Part shown: positions 33,716-41,888 of the stretch, piece by piece | How positions within the stretch are numbered: the first letter of the stretch is position 1 | Layout of the letters: every line of letters starts with the position of its first letter | Source: Lentisalinibacter salinarum | Lineage (GTDB): Bacteria > Pseudomonadota > Gammaproteobacteria > Steroidobacterales > Woeseiaceae | Reading direction: 5' to 3' | NCBI RefSeq assembly: GCF_040706555.1 | Contig: NZ_JAPDRH010000002.1 | Coordinates: forward strand, 806,001-870,000 | DNA length: 64,000 nucleotides | The notes under the pieces: generated by a model | What the model saw: only the letters and a program-made list of their open reading frames with translations | Databases searched by the model: none | Told to the model about the DNA's origin: nothing | Made by a program: the position numbers and the translations under genes

Positions 33716-35350
33716 TCAGTGCCGCGAGGCCCTGTGAGGGCGATCGCGACGATGCCGCTCGTCGGCCACCGTCACCTGCAGTGACTTCAGGAATTCGATC
33801 ACCGCATCCCGCTCGTGCTCCGGCAGCGCCTGGTAGGCCTGCCGCGACGCGCGTGCCTCCCCGTCGTGGGCCAGCGTCGCCTCCCGCAGCGTGGTGTAGC
33901 GGCCGTGATGGAAATACGGCGGCTCGCTGGCCGCGCCCCACAGCCGCTTCGTCAGGAACCGCCGGTTGCCGGCGAAGAACGCCGGCGAGCCTGCCGGGTG
34001 ATTGATGTCGATGGCTTCGCCGCCGGGGGCCTCCGGTCCGGCCGTGATGTCGTGCAGCTTCAGGTCCGTGAAAGCGGGCACCCACACGACGCCGTCGCGC
34101 GGCTCGAGCCGCCGGCCGGGCAGGTCGTCCCGGGTGAGATCCACGCGCAGCGGAGGCGTGTCGCCGGGCTGCAGATTGCCGGGCGGGTTGTAGGGGTTCG
34201 GCTCCGTATACACCCAGCCCTCGTCCACCAGCGGCAGGGCGGGCACGTGGCAGTCGGCGCAGCCGATGCGCCGGAACAACTGCCCGCCCCGACGCACGGC
34301 CCGCCGGGCCTCCCGGCCGCGGGGCAGCACCTGGCGCGGCGGCGGCAGCGTCGCCTGGAACAGGGTCGCCGCGGTGATGTCGGCGCGGGTCAGCTCGTCG
34401 GCGATCCCGTCGCCGTCGCCATCGACGCCGTCGCCGAAGCGCTCCGCCGCCTGCATGCCGTGATGATGATTGAACGCATTGCTGGTGAACTGGCGGATGG
34501 AGACCGCGCTGCCGGACTGGTGGAACGGATGGATGACCAGGCTCGGCGGGTCTTCGGCGCCCGCGCTCGCCAGGCTCTGCGGCGGCAGGCCCTCCACCGC
34601 TGAAACATCCCAGGCGCCGTCCGCCTCACGGCGGATCACGCCGAAAGACACGCCCTTCGTCTCCAGTTCGAGCGCACCGCCGGGCGGCGTGGCATCCCGG
34701 ATGGTCTGCAGCTCGGCGGTCATCTGGCGAGCGAGCATCTCGATGTATCCGGAGCCGTACATGCCGGGCGTCGCACGGAAATTGCCGATGCTCTGCAGCG
34801 TGGTGAAGGCACCCGTCTCGTCCCGCGAGCCCTTCAGCGGCACCGTGTCGTCCACGTCGAAGCTGGCGAAGTCGAAACGCTGGGCGGCCACGAACACGCC
34901 GGTGACGAAATCGCCGCCGCCGCCGGGCCGACCCGCCGGCACGTTGTGGCAGCCGGCGCAGCTGTTGGCGTCCCGCCCCGACACGCGATTGAAGCTGCGG
35001 GGAAAGACCAGCGGTGCGGTGGCATCCGCGAGCGGGCCGCCGGTACCGTCGCTGAGCGGCCGTCCGGCGCCTTCCGCGGGCGTCCAGCGTGCCATGAATG
35101 CGGCCTCGCCGCGGCGCAACAGCTCGTGCAGCGGCAGCCGATGCTCCTCGCCGTCCTCGAGCCGCCGGTAGCCCGAACGCTCTGTACCGATCCGCCCGGC
35201 GGAGGATTCGACGATCCGTTCAGCCAGTGGTCCGGCGACTACTTCAGCGGGCGCCCCGGCGGCCACGTCCGTGCTCATCAGCAGCAATACGACGAGAGCC
35301 GCTGTCACCGACCCTGCGCCGGCGTCCTTCCTCCCATGGTTCGTGTCCAT
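33716..35350 (-). CDS. Dihaem cytochrome c (di-haem oxidoreductase family)
   Basis: 544 residues with a signal peptide ending near VAAGAPA. Two haem c sites, SCAGCHN (about residue 130) and GCADCHV (about residue 362), match the DHOR family of periplasmic dihaem proteins related to cytochrome c peroxidase. Between them lie FNHHHGMQAAERFG and a DGDGDGIADEL calcium-loop-like segment. After the second haem comes FFAGNRRFLTKRLWG...PYFHHGRYTTL, with candidate axial ligands. An electron-transfer or peroxidase role in the periplasm is likely. Confidence 0.9.
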   Translation of the reverse strand: MDTNHGRKDAGAGSVTAALVVLLLMSTDVAAGAPAEVVAGPLAERIVESSAGRIGTERSGYRRLEDGEEHRLPLHELLRRGEAAFMARWTPAEGAGRPLSDGTGGPLADATAPLVFPRSFNRVSGRDANSCAGCHNVPAGRPGGGGDFVTGVFVAAQRFDFASFDVDDTVPLKGSRDETGAFTTLQSIGNFRATPGMYGSGYIEMLARQMTAELQTIRDATPPGGALELETKGVSFGVIRREADGAWDVSAVEGLPPQSLASAGAEDPPSLVIHPFHQSGSAVSIRQFTSNAFNHHHGMQAAERFGDGVDGDGDGIADELTRADITAATLFQATLPPPRQVLPRGREARRAVRRGGQLFRRIGCADCHVPALPLVDEGWVYTEPNPYNPPGNLQPGDTPPLRVDLTRDDLPGRRLEPRDGVVWVPAFTDLKLHDITAGPEAPGGEAIDINHPAGSPAFFAGNRRFLTKRLWGAASEPPYFHHGRYTTLREATLAHDGEARASRQAYQALPEHERDAVIEFLKSLQVTVADERHRRDRPHRASRH

Positions 35351-35442
35351 GACCTCCTCCCCGGTTCGGTTGCGAAGGCGGCCGACACTAGGCCCGGCCG
35401 GCGGCGCGGGCGACCCGAATATCTGCGATGACGGGCGGGATT

Positions 35443-35459
35443 GGGTAGACTGGCGCCGT
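35443..35459 (+). promoter_or_regulatory. Promoter-like element shared with 50739-50755
   Basis: GGGTAGACTGGCGCCGT, containing TAGACT as -10. The start would be about 24 bases before the DUF2165 ATG. The same 17 bases precede the gene at 50775. Confidence 0.5.
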
Positions 35460-35481
35460 GTCTCTTGGGGGGAGCACCGCC

Positions 35482-35970
35482 ATGCCGATCCGTTACCTGA
35501 AGATCGTCCTGATCGTGTTTCTGGGCCTGCTGGCCCTTTTCTATGGCCTGCAGAACATCGTCAATCTGGAGGCCGCGCACCAGGTGGTCGCCGCCGTCCT
35601 GGCGATGGCCAACCACGAGTACTACGCCTCGTCGCTGGGACCGCCGGTGACGAGTCCGGTCCTCTCGGGCCTGGCGCTCGCCGTCATCATCGCCGGCGAA
35701 CTCGCCGCGGGTGTGGTGGCACTGAAGGGCGCATGGGACCTGTGGGCGAACCGCAGCGCACCGGCAGCCGCGTTCAACGGCGCGAAGACCTGGGCGCTGA
35801 TGGGCGCCGGTATCGGCATGATCGTGTGGTTCGGCTTCTTCCTGTCCATCGGCGGGTCGTGGTTCCAGATGTGGCAGACCCAGCTCGGCGCGCAATCCCT
35901 GGACGGCGCGCTGCAGTACTTCCTCTGCTGCGCCATCGTCTTCATCATCGTCAACATGGACGACGCCTGA
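35482..35970 (+). CDS. DUF2165 family membrane protein
   Basis: 162 residues with four hydrophobic segments; the pattern KIVLIVFLGLLALFYGLQN, then AGELAAGVVALKGAWDLW, GAGIGMIVWFGFFLSIGGSWFQMWQ and a last helix FLCCAIVFIIVNMDD is that of DUF2165, a family of small membrane proteins of unknown function. The ATG at 35482 has GGGGGGAG 7 bases upstream; an upstream in-frame GTG (35458) is less likely. The next gene follows after 3 bases. Confidence 0.9.
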   Translation: MPIRYLKIVLIVFLGLLALFYGLQNIVNLEAAHQVVAAVLAMANHEYYASSLGPPVTSPVLSGLALAVIIAGELAAGVVALKGAWDLWANRSAPAAAFNGAKTWALMGAGIGMIVWFGFFLSIGGSWFQMWQTQLGAQSLDGALQYFLCCAIVFIIVNMDDA

Positions 35971-35973
35971 CAC

Positions 35974-36846
35974 TTGGACGACGCGCCGAGCCGCACCGCC
36001 TTCGGTACCGCCTTCGCCCGCGCAGTGCACCGGCGCATCGACGATGCGCCGGCCGTCCTCGACGACGCCGTCGCCGAACGGCTGCTGCCCGCCTATCAGC
36101 AGCGCTACATCCGCCGCCTCGGCCGGCTGTCCCGATTCTGGCGCAGCTACTACGTGCGCCAGGCCGACGCCTTTACGGCCTTGCGCTCCCAGGTCGTCGT
36201 CCGCTGCCGCTACGCCGAAGACGCCCTCGCCGAGGCACGCGCCGACGGCGCGGAGCGCTACGTCATACTTGCTGCCGGCCTCGATACCTTCGCCCTGCGG
36301 CAGCCGCCACCAGCGATCGGGGTGCTGGAGATCGACCACCCCGCCACCCAGCGGTGGAAGCAGGATCTGCTGCGCAACCGGGGCATGGAGCTGCCGCCGG
36401 AACTCGAACTCCTGCCGGTGGATTTCGAGACGGTGCAGCTGGGTGACGTGTGGCCCGTCCGCGCGGACGCCGACTTCGTCTCCTGGCTGGGCGCCACCTA
36501 CTACCTCAGCCGCGACGCGATACGGAACACGCTGGCGACGCTCGCGGCCTGCACCGCGCCCGGCTCCCGCATCGTCTTCGACTACTGGAGCGCGCATCCG
36601 CCCACCGCCGCCGGCAATCTGCTGCTGTGGGGTACGCGGCTGGCCGTCGCCCTGCAGCAGGAACCGATGCTGAGCTTCTTCGACCCGGACGAGATCGAGA
36701 GCCTGGCCATGGACGCCGGCTGGAGCGTGACGGAGCACCTGACGCCGGCGACGCAGAACGAACGTTACCTGGACGGGCGCCAGGACGGACTCGTGGTCCC
36801 CTCCTTCGCTCATCTGCTGCAGCTCACGAACGCGGCCGAAGGCTGA
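35974..36846 (+). CDS. LCM/PPM-family class I methyltransferase
   Basis: 290 residues from a TTG start 3 bases after the DUF2165 stop. YVILAAGLDTFALRQ is the SAM-binding loop of the leucine carboxyl methyltransferase family (TcmP/Rv-like O-methyltransferases), with VLEIDHPATQRWKQ as acidic loop and PVDFETVQLGDVW downstream. Such enzymes methylate small-molecule carboxylates or phenols. The start codon is unusual, but no better in-frame start exists near it. Confidence 0.87.
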   Translation: MDDAPSRTAFGTAFARAVHRRIDDAPAVLDDAVAERLLPAYQQRYIRRLGRLSRFWRSYYVRQADAFTALRSQVVVRCRYAEDALAEARADGAERYVILAAGLDTFALRQPPPAIGVLEIDHPATQRWKQDLLRNRGMELPPELELLPVDFETVQLGDVWPVRADADFVSWLGATYYLSRDAIRNTLATLAACTAPGSRIVFDYWSAHPPTAAGNLLLWGTRLAVALQQEPMLSFFDPDEIESLAMDAGWSVTEHLTPATQNERYLDGRQDGLVVPSFAHLLQLTNAAEG

Positions 36847-36890
36847 GCCCGAGCTGCATCGGCTGCGGCCGCCGGTCCGAATATCCCGCC

Positions 36891-37271
36891 ATGAGCACCG
36901 CCACCGCCCATGCCGACGTCACCGTCTGGTACGACAGCGAGTGTCCCTTGTGCCTGCGCGAGATCGGGCTGATGCGGCGGCTCGACCGCCGTGGCGCCAT
37001 CCGCTTCGTCGCCATCCAGGACGGCGGCGGCTGCCCGCTCGATCGCTCCACGCTCCTCGAGCGCTTCCACGCGCAGGAGGACGGCCGGCCCATCGTCTCC
37101 GGCGCGGCGGCCTTCGCTGCCATGTGGCGGGCCATCCCGCTGCTGCGCCCGCTCGGCGTGCTGGCGCGATTCCGCCCGGTGCTGTGGCTGCTCGAACGGC
37201 TCTACCGGAGATTCCTGCGTATCCGACCGTGGTTGCAGCGGCGTTTCAGGAGCAGCAGCGATCCCGCGTAG
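36891..37271 (+). CDS. DCC family thiol-disulfide oxidoreductase-like protein (DUF393)
   Basis: 126 residues. The N-terminal strand ends in VWYDSECPLCLREI, the DxxCPxC redox motif of DUF393; RFVAIQDGG and PIVSGAAAFAAMWRAIP complete the domain, and a membrane-proximal C-terminal region (RPVLWLLERLYRRFLRI) follows. Function in thiol exchange is assumed from the motif. Its TAG stop is the first codon of a half REP unit. Confidence 0.92.
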   Translation: MSTATAHADVTVWYDSECPLCLREIGLMRRLDRRGAIRFVAIQDGGGCPLDRSTLLERFHAQEDGRPIVSGAAAFAAMWRAIPLLRPLGVLARFRPVLWLLERLYRRFLRIRPWLQRRFRSSSDPA

Positions 37272-37290
37272 GAGGGCCTTCAGGCCCGAC
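37268..37290. repeat. Half REP-like unit shared by two converging genes
   Basis: GTAGGAGGGCCTTCAGGCCC. It holds the TAG of the rightward DCC gene and, on the other strand, the TGA of the leftward GNAT gene. Confidence 0.85.
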
Positions 37291-37831
37291 CCGCGCCCCC
37301 CTCCAACAGCACCCCCCACACCAGCGTCTCCCGCCCCCCCAGCCGCAGCCTCTGCCTGAGGCCGAACCCCAGCTTCTCCAGCACGCGGATGGACGCGGCG
37401 TTGTCCGGCGAGACCAGCGCCACGATGTCGGCGACGCCGAGGCCGCGTCCGTATTCCAGCACGGCCCGGGCCGCCTCCACGGCATAGCCCCGCCCCCGCG
37501 CCTCCGGCAGAAAGGCAAAGCCGACGTCCGTGACGTCGAGTTCCTCCCGGTACAACAGGCCGCAGACCCCCAGCGCCTCCCCGCTCTCCCGCCTGCCCAC
37601 GAAGAACTGCCCATAGCCCGGCTTCGGCTGGCAGGTCCATGCGCCCTCCAGGATGAAGCGCCGGGCGTCCTCGACCGTGGTCAGCTGCTTGTCGCCGATG
37701 TGGGTGCGGAACGCCTCCTCGTTCACGAGGCGGAGCAGGAATTCGGCATCGTCCTCCCGCAGGCAGCGCAACGTGAGCCGCCGGGTCTGCGCGACGGGCC
37801 TCCCCTCTGCATCCTCCGGGGCGGTCGTCAC
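37280..37831 (-). CDS. GNAT N-acetyltransferase, RimJ/RimL type
   Basis: 183 residues from a GTG start with GAGG upstream. RRLTLRCLREDDAEFLLRL, GVCGLLYREELDVTDVGFAFLPEARGRGYAVEAAR (acetyl-CoA loop RGRGYA) and NAASIRVLEKLGF match the RimJ-type GNAT fold. It may acetylate ribosomal protein N-termini or a small molecule. Its last codons and stop lie in a REP unit, and the C-terminal GGAGRA after the domain may be extension caused by that insertion. Confidence 0.92.
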   Translation of the reverse strand: MTTAPEDAEGRPVAQTRRLTLRCLREDDAEFLLRLVNEEAFRTHIGDKQLTTVEDARRFILEGAWTCQPKPGYGQFFVGRRESGEALGVCGLLYREELDVTDVGFAFLPEARGRGYAVEAARAVLEYGRGLGVADIVALVSPDNAASIRVLEKLGFGLRQRLRLGGRETLVWGVLLEGGAGRA

Positions 37832-37868
37832 CGATCCTCGCCCGCGTCGCCCGCCACGCCCGGGCGGC

Positions 37869-38291
37869 TCAATCCCCCGCCCCCCTCATGCCGCGGGACC
37901 AGGCTTCCTTCAGCACCGGATATTGCTCGATCTTCAGCATCTGCTTGCCGGCGGCCCGGCGCGCGGCGGCACTGCCGGCCCGCTCCTGCGTGATGCGCCG
38001 CTGTTCGGCGTAGGGGAGCTGAGGCATCGCATTGATGCGGGTGGCCAGGCGCTGCAACTCGCCGCTCAGTTCCTCGATCCTGGGCGCCGCGGCCGCGGCC
38101 GACTCCTCGTCGGTGACCCCCTCCAGCACGCCGGTGATCTCGGCGATCAGCCCGCGCTGGGCGTCCATGGCCTGCTCGTAGGCCGCCACGTCATCGCCGG
38201 GCCCGGCATCGGCAATTTTATCGGTATTGGTCTCGTTGCCGCAGGCGGCAATGACGAGCCCCGCGGCCAGCATCAGCAGCGATCGGATCAT
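37869..38291 (-). CDS. Small lipoprotein of unknown function
   Basis: 140 residues. Signal peptide MIRSLLMLAAGLVIAACGNE has a lipobox. The mature region is helical and charged (ETNTDKIAD, LIAEITGVLEGVTDEE, LQRLATRINAMPQLP, AGKQMLKIEQYPVL), without Cys or a known domain. The start at 38291 has GGGAG upstream; the frame open beyond it is REP sequence. Confidence 0.8.
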   Translation of the reverse strand: MIRSLLMLAAGLVIAACGNETNTDKIADAGPGDDVAAYEQAMDAQRGLIAEITGVLEGVTDEESAAAAAPRIEELSGELQRLATRINAMPQLPYAEQRRITQERAGSAAARRAAGKQMLKIEQYPVLKEAWSRGMRGAGD

Positions 38292-38328
38292 GGACGAACT
38301 CCCGGATGGCACGACGCCGGATTCTACA

Positions 38329-38435
38329 TGTAGGAGGGGCTTCAGCCCCGATCCCGGCCGGGCCGACCCCGCCCGGGGCCCCCGGTCCCGAGCCCCGGGC
38401 GGCAATTCGGATCGGGCCTGAAGGCCCTCCTACCT
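38329..38435. repeat. REP-like palindrome with GC-rich centre
   Basis: Arms TGTAGGAGGGGCTTCAG and CCTGAAGGCCCTCCTACC around about 60 bases rich in G and C, including a CCCGGGGC-type palindrome. Confidence 0.88.
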
Positions 38436-38498
38436 GTCAACCGAAGCGCCGCCCGCGCGTTGATGGATTACGTCAACAGCATCTGCAGGAGCAGCACC

Positions 38499-38981
38499 AT
38501 GCGACAGGAATGGTTGGGGATCACGGTTCTGGGCGCCCTCGTCTCCCTTTGGGGACCGGCGCTGGCGGACCATAACAGCAAATGGGGCGAAGGCACGGCC
38601 AACATGCCGAACGACATCCACAACAGCCGCATCGAGACGATGGGCGACAACGAGACGTTCCGCGACTTCGTGCGGAAGGGTAACGGCGCCGACTCAGTCA
38701 ACCGCTATGCCTCGGAAGGCGACGAGACGCAACCGGGCGCGGCCGCCCGCGAGAAGGCTGCCGACCGCAAGGCCGCCGAAGCCGGCGATGGCGGCGACCG
38801 CGTGCGCGAGAACACCCGGGCACAGAAGCAGGAGCACCAGGCGGCCGAAGCCGCGCGAACCGGATCCGAGGCACGCAGCATCGAGCGCATCCGTGCCGAG
38901 CGGCGCATCGAGACCCGCTCGCGCGACGGGCTGAGAGGCAACGCGCGCGCCGCCAGCCGCGCCGGCGGCCGCGGTCGCTGA
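38499..38981 (+). CDS. Secreted charged protein of unknown function
   Basis: 160 residues. Signal peptide MRQEWLGITVLGALVSLWGP cut after ALA; then a KWGEGTANMPNDIHNSRIET segment and a long Glu/Arg/Ala-rich, probably helical, low-complexity tail. The start at 38499 has AGGAG 8 bases upstream. No known domain. A terminator follows. Confidence 0.72.
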   Translation: MRQEWLGITVLGALVSLWGPALADHNSKWGEGTANMPNDIHNSRIETMGDNETFRDFVRKGNGADSVNRYASEGDETQPGAAAREKAADRKAAEAGDGGDRVRENTRAQKQEHQAAEAARTGSEARSIERIRAERRIETRSRDGLRGNARAASRAGGRGR

Positions 38982-39023
38982 CCACAGGCACCTCAGGCGC
39001 CCCCGCCCCCGGGGCGCATGCCT

Positions 39024-39059
39024 GCCGGCGGGTCCAGGGAAGGGCCCGCCGGCTTTCTT
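39024..39059 (+). terminator. Rho-independent terminator
   Basis: GCCGGCGGG and CCCGCCGGC make a 9-base stem (extendable by 3), then TTTCTT. It follows the secreted-protein gene ending at 38981. Confidence 0.85.
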
Positions 39060-39104
39060 CGGCGGCTGTGCTAGATTTGCGGACCCGATCCCGGAACCGA
39101 AACC

Positions 39105-39983
39105 ATGCGCGCGTCCGTCGCCGTTACCAGGCTCTGGCCCCTGCTGCTGGCCGCCGTACTCGCTGCCTGCGCAACCCCGCCGGCTGAACCGCTCCGCGTC
39201 ACCGGCGAGCGGCTTTTCATACCGGTGACCATCAACGGCATCGAGACCGAGGCCCTGCTGGATTCCGGCGCCGAGATGACTCTGATCGATGCGCATTTCG
39301 CCGATCGCCTCGGACTGACGTACGCGGGCGAGCACGTGGCGAAAGGAACGGGCGGCAGCCAGTCCATCCGCTTCGCGGAAAATGTCTCCGTCCGGGCACC
39401 CGGCTTCGCCGCGGACGCCGTGACCGTCGCCGTGCTGGATCTGACGGACATCTCGGCCCGGCTCGTCGGCGAACCGGTGCACGTGGTGATGGGCCGGGAG
39501 ATCTTCGACTCGGGCCGCTACCTGGTGGACATCGCGGGCCGGCGCTTCGAACGCGTACCGAGGTCTTCCCCGCCGCCGGGTATCACCCTGCCTCTCACCG
39601 AGAACCGCGGCATACGGCAACTGCCGGTCAGCATCGACGACCTGCCGCCGACGGCTGCCGACTTCGACCTCGGCAACGGCAACGCGGTCCTCGTCGGCCG
39701 GGATTACGCCGTCGCCTCGGGTCTGCTCGAGGCGCACCCGGTCGTCGGCACGAAAGCGGGCGGCGGCATCGGCGGCGAGCTGGAACGTGATCTCATCGTC
39801 GTGGACCGCCTCCGCGTCGCCGGCGTGACCTTCGAGGGCGTGGCCGTCGCCATCGATCCCACGCCGACGGCTGCTGACGTCAACATCGGCGTCCCCATAC
39901 TCCGGCAGTTCCTAATTACGGTCGACTTCCCGCAGGACACCATCTGGCTGCAGCCCCGGCGGACCCTTGGACACACCCCCTGA
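39105..39983 (+). CDS. Tandem retropepsin-like aspartic protease, lipoprotein
   Basis: 292 residues. Lipobox LLAAVLAACATP. The first domain has the catalytic motif EALLDSGAEMTLID (D-S-G) and the later VVMGREIFDSGRYLVDI. A second repeat at about residues 170-285 has DFDLGNGNAVLVGRD (D-x-G) and VNIGVPILRQFLITVDF. Two half-domains in one chain resemble eukaryote-like retropepsins and bacterial ATP-independent aspartic proteases; the second motif DLGNG is weaker, so whether both Asp are used is open. It would act in the periplasm. Confidence 0.85.
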   Translation: MRASVAVTRLWPLLLAAVLAACATPPAEPLRVTGERLFIPVTINGIETEALLDSGAEMTLIDAHFADRLGLTYAGEHVAKGTGGSQSIRFAENVSVRAPGFAADAVTVAVLDLTDISARLVGEPVHVVMGREIFDSGRYLVDIAGRRFERVPRSSPPPGITLPLTENRGIRQLPVSIDDLPPTAADFDLGNGNAVLVGRDYAVASGLLEAHPVVGTKAGGGIGGELERDLIVVDRLRVAGVTFEGVAVAIDPTPTAADVNIGVPILRQFLITVDFPQDTIWLQPRRTLGHTP

Positions 39984-40091
39984 CCGGCGTGCCCGCCCCG
40001 GCCCCGGGCGAATTTCCCGAGCGGTTTTCGAGAGCGAACTTCCCGGGAAACTTCCTGAGCGCGCGGTCTAATTCCGGGGTAATATGGTTGC

Positions 40092-40110
40092 GGATGCGAG
40101 CGTCGCATCC
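40092..40110 (+). other. Stable hairpin in the leader of the gene at 40164
   Basis: GGATGCGA, loop GCG, TCGCATCC. It lies 54 bases before the ATG, after a candidate -10 TAATAT at 40080-40085, and would be at the 5' end of the mRNA. Confidence 0.55.
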
Positions 40111-40163
40111 ATACCAATAACGACAAACAACCGACAGTCAAAAAAGAACCAGGGGGATACATC

Positions 40164-40931
40164 ATGAAGACACAACTCACGGCACTGTTCGTGGCCGGCT
40201 CGCTGTTGCTTCTCGGCGGGCCCGCGTCGGCGCAGGACGGTCCACCGGAGATAAGGCCCGCCGAGTTCTTTCCCTGCACCTTCAACGAGGGCAAGGACAT
40301 GGGCGACCTGGAGAAGGTCATCGCCCGCTGGAACGGATTCATGGACGACAACGACGACTCCGGCTACCAGGCCTGGCTGCTCATGCCCGACTTCGTCAGC
40401 GGCGATCACGCCGGCTGGGACGTCGGCTGGCTCGGCGGATGGCCGAGCGGCGCGGCGATGGGCAAGAGCCTCGATATCTGGCACACGCAGGGCGGCGAGC
40501 TGCAGCGCGCATTCAACGATGTGGTGACCTGCGCAGCGCACATGAACTATGCCGTCATGCCGATGAGAGAGGCCACCGGCGAGCCGCCGAAAGCGCCCCT
40601 CCTGACCTTCGCCGACTGCGAAGTGGAGCGTAGTGCCAATATGGAAGTGGGCCTGGGGGCGGTCCGGGAATGGATCGAGTACGAGACCTCTGCCGGCGGC
40701 GACTCGCCGCACTGGGTCTTCTTCCCGGCCTACGGCGAGCCGGTGGACTCCGACTACGACTTCAAATGGGTGACCGGCTACCGCGACTACGCGGCCTTCG
40801 GCAAGGACTGGGACGTCTACGCCAACGAGGGCGGCTGGCAGAAGGCCCAGCAGATCTTCCCCGGTGCGCTGGAATGCGACAGCCCGCGCGTCTACCGGGC
40901 GAAGCCGATCCGGCTGCCCGACGGGAGCTGA
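40164..40931 (+). CDS. Secreted protein of unknown function
   Basis: 255 residues. Signal peptide MKTQLTALFVAGSLLLLGG cut after ASA. The mature part begins IRPAEFFPCTFNEGKDMGDLEKVI and holds two similar segments: WDVGWLGGWPSGAAMGKSLDIWHTQG and FKWVTGYRDYAAFGKDWDVYANEGG, as in ferredoxin-like or dabb/NIPSNAP-like internal repeats. Function unknown. Ribosome site AGGGGGA. Confidence 0.82.
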   Translation: MKTQLTALFVAGSLLLLGGPASAQDGPPEIRPAEFFPCTFNEGKDMGDLEKVIARWNGFMDDNDDSGYQAWLLMPDFVSGDHAGWDVGWLGGWPSGAAMGKSLDIWHTQGGELQRAFNDVVTCAAHMNYAVMPMREATGEPPKAPLLTFADCEVERSANMEVGLGAVREWIEYETSAGGDSPHWVFFPAYGEPVDSDYDFKWVTGYRDYAAFGKDWDVYANEGGWQKAQQIFPGALECDSPRVYRAKPIRLPDGS

Positions 40932-41006
40932 TAGACCGGACCGACCGGCGGGGGCACCACGGCCGGCGCTCCTGCCGGGCGGTGGGCCGAAGGGGCGCAG
41001 GCCCTG

Positions 41007-41480
41007 TCAGGACCCGTCGCCGCTCCGGGTCGGGTCCTGCTTCAGTCGCTGCACGTAACGCAGCGTCACGAAGTTGACCAGGGCCATGACCATCGCGATC
41101 TCGTAGCGGCTGAACGCGACGGCCATGCCGATCAGGCCCGTGTTCCAGATGCTCGCGGCGGTGGCGGTGCCGCTGACGTTGCCGCCGCTCTTCAGGATGG
41201 CGCCGCCGCCGATGAAACCGATACCGGTGATCAGTCCCTGCAGTATCCGCGACTCCGCCTCGGTGGACGTGAGCACCGAAATGCCCACCAGGGTGTAGCC
41301 GCAGGCGGCCACGGCCACCAGCGGGAAAGTCCTCAGTCCGGCGCCGCGGCTCTCGCGCTCCCGGTCCCACGCGACCGGCAGCGACAGCACCCATGCGATC
41401 GCGAGCTGCCCCAGGTGGAATACCACCTGCGACCACGCCACCTCCATCGGTGGGATGGGTAAGCCGGAGTCCGCCGACAT
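41007..41480 (-). CDS. MgtC/SapB family membrane protein
   Basis: 157 residues with four hydrophobic segments; WDRERESRGAGLRTFPLVAVAACGY and QGLITGIGFIGGGAILKSGGNVSGTATAASIW are diagnostic of the MgtC/SapB N-terminal membrane domain. It lacks the cytoplasmic ACT-like domain of true MgtC. In pathogens MgtC inhibits the F-type ATPase under magnesium limitation, but a SapB-type protein like this has no established role. It starts 17 bases after the DUF3096 stop. Confidence 0.92.
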   Translation of the reverse strand: MSADSGLPIPPMEVAWSQVVFHLGQLAIAWVLSLPVAWDRERESRGAGLRTFPLVAVAACGYTLVGISVLTSTEAESRILQGLITGIGFIGGGAILKSGGNVSGTATAASIWNTGLIGMAVAFSRYEIAMVMALVNFVTLRYVQRLKQDPTRSGDGS

Positions 41481-41497
41481 GACGTTTACATCCGGGC

Positions 41498-41635
41498 CTA
41501 TACGCCCATCAGACCGGCGACGCCCACCAGAATGAGGTAGCCGGCCACGACGTAGTTCAACAGCCGCGGCACCACCAGGATCAGGATGCCCGCGAGCAGT
41601 GCCACAAGGGGCTGGAAAGCAAGGTGTATGGTCAT
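41498..41635 (-). CDS. DUF3096 small membrane protein
   Basis: 45 residues: begins MTIHLAFQPLVALLAG, then ILILVVPRLLNYVVAGYLIL and ends GLMGV. Two hydrophobic segments separated by PRLLNY, the length and pattern of DUF3096. It is too short to be noticed in a length-filtered search. Weak ribosome site (GGGACAG). It is upstream of the MgtC/SapB gene, which it probably precedes in one transcript. Confidence 0.88.
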   Translation of the reverse strand: MTIHLAFQPLVALLAGILILVVPRLLNYVVAGYLILVGVAGLMGV

Positions 41636-41888
41636 ATCTGTCCCGCCGACCGTGCCGGGCCGGCGACTCTCTTCAGCTTCGTCCCCCCGGAGGATGCAGG
41701 GAACATGCCAGCCGCAACCTGCCGGGCCGCAGGCCCGCGGACACGCCGCGCCCGGCTGTCCGTGGCAAGGCCTGCGCAGAACCTTGCAGAAATTGCACTT
41801 TCCGACCGGCCCGGCCGCTATGCGGACGAACCTCGACAGGAGCTGAAGCCCGCTGCCGCCCGGACGGGCTCGGTGCTAATCTGTTCAA

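Noticed and set aside
32364..34085. Leftward frame overlapping GntP and cytochrome genes in another phase
   Set aside because: Same strand but shifted; GntP membrane pattern and haem motifs are only in the other frames.
35458..35482. GTG at 35458 as leaderless start of DUF2165
   Set aside because: The parallel leaders at 50739 and 52648 show the start lies after the GGGGAG ribosome site, so ATG 35482 is preferred.
38292..38405. N-terminal extension of the small lipoprotein
   Set aside because: It is translated REP and intergenic sequence; the lipoprotein signal and ribosome site place the start at 38291.
41586..41846. Short rightward open frame in the gap before 41889
   Set aside because: No ribosome site, Pro/Arg/Cys-rich shadow composition, overlaps the DUF3096 gene and its promoter region.
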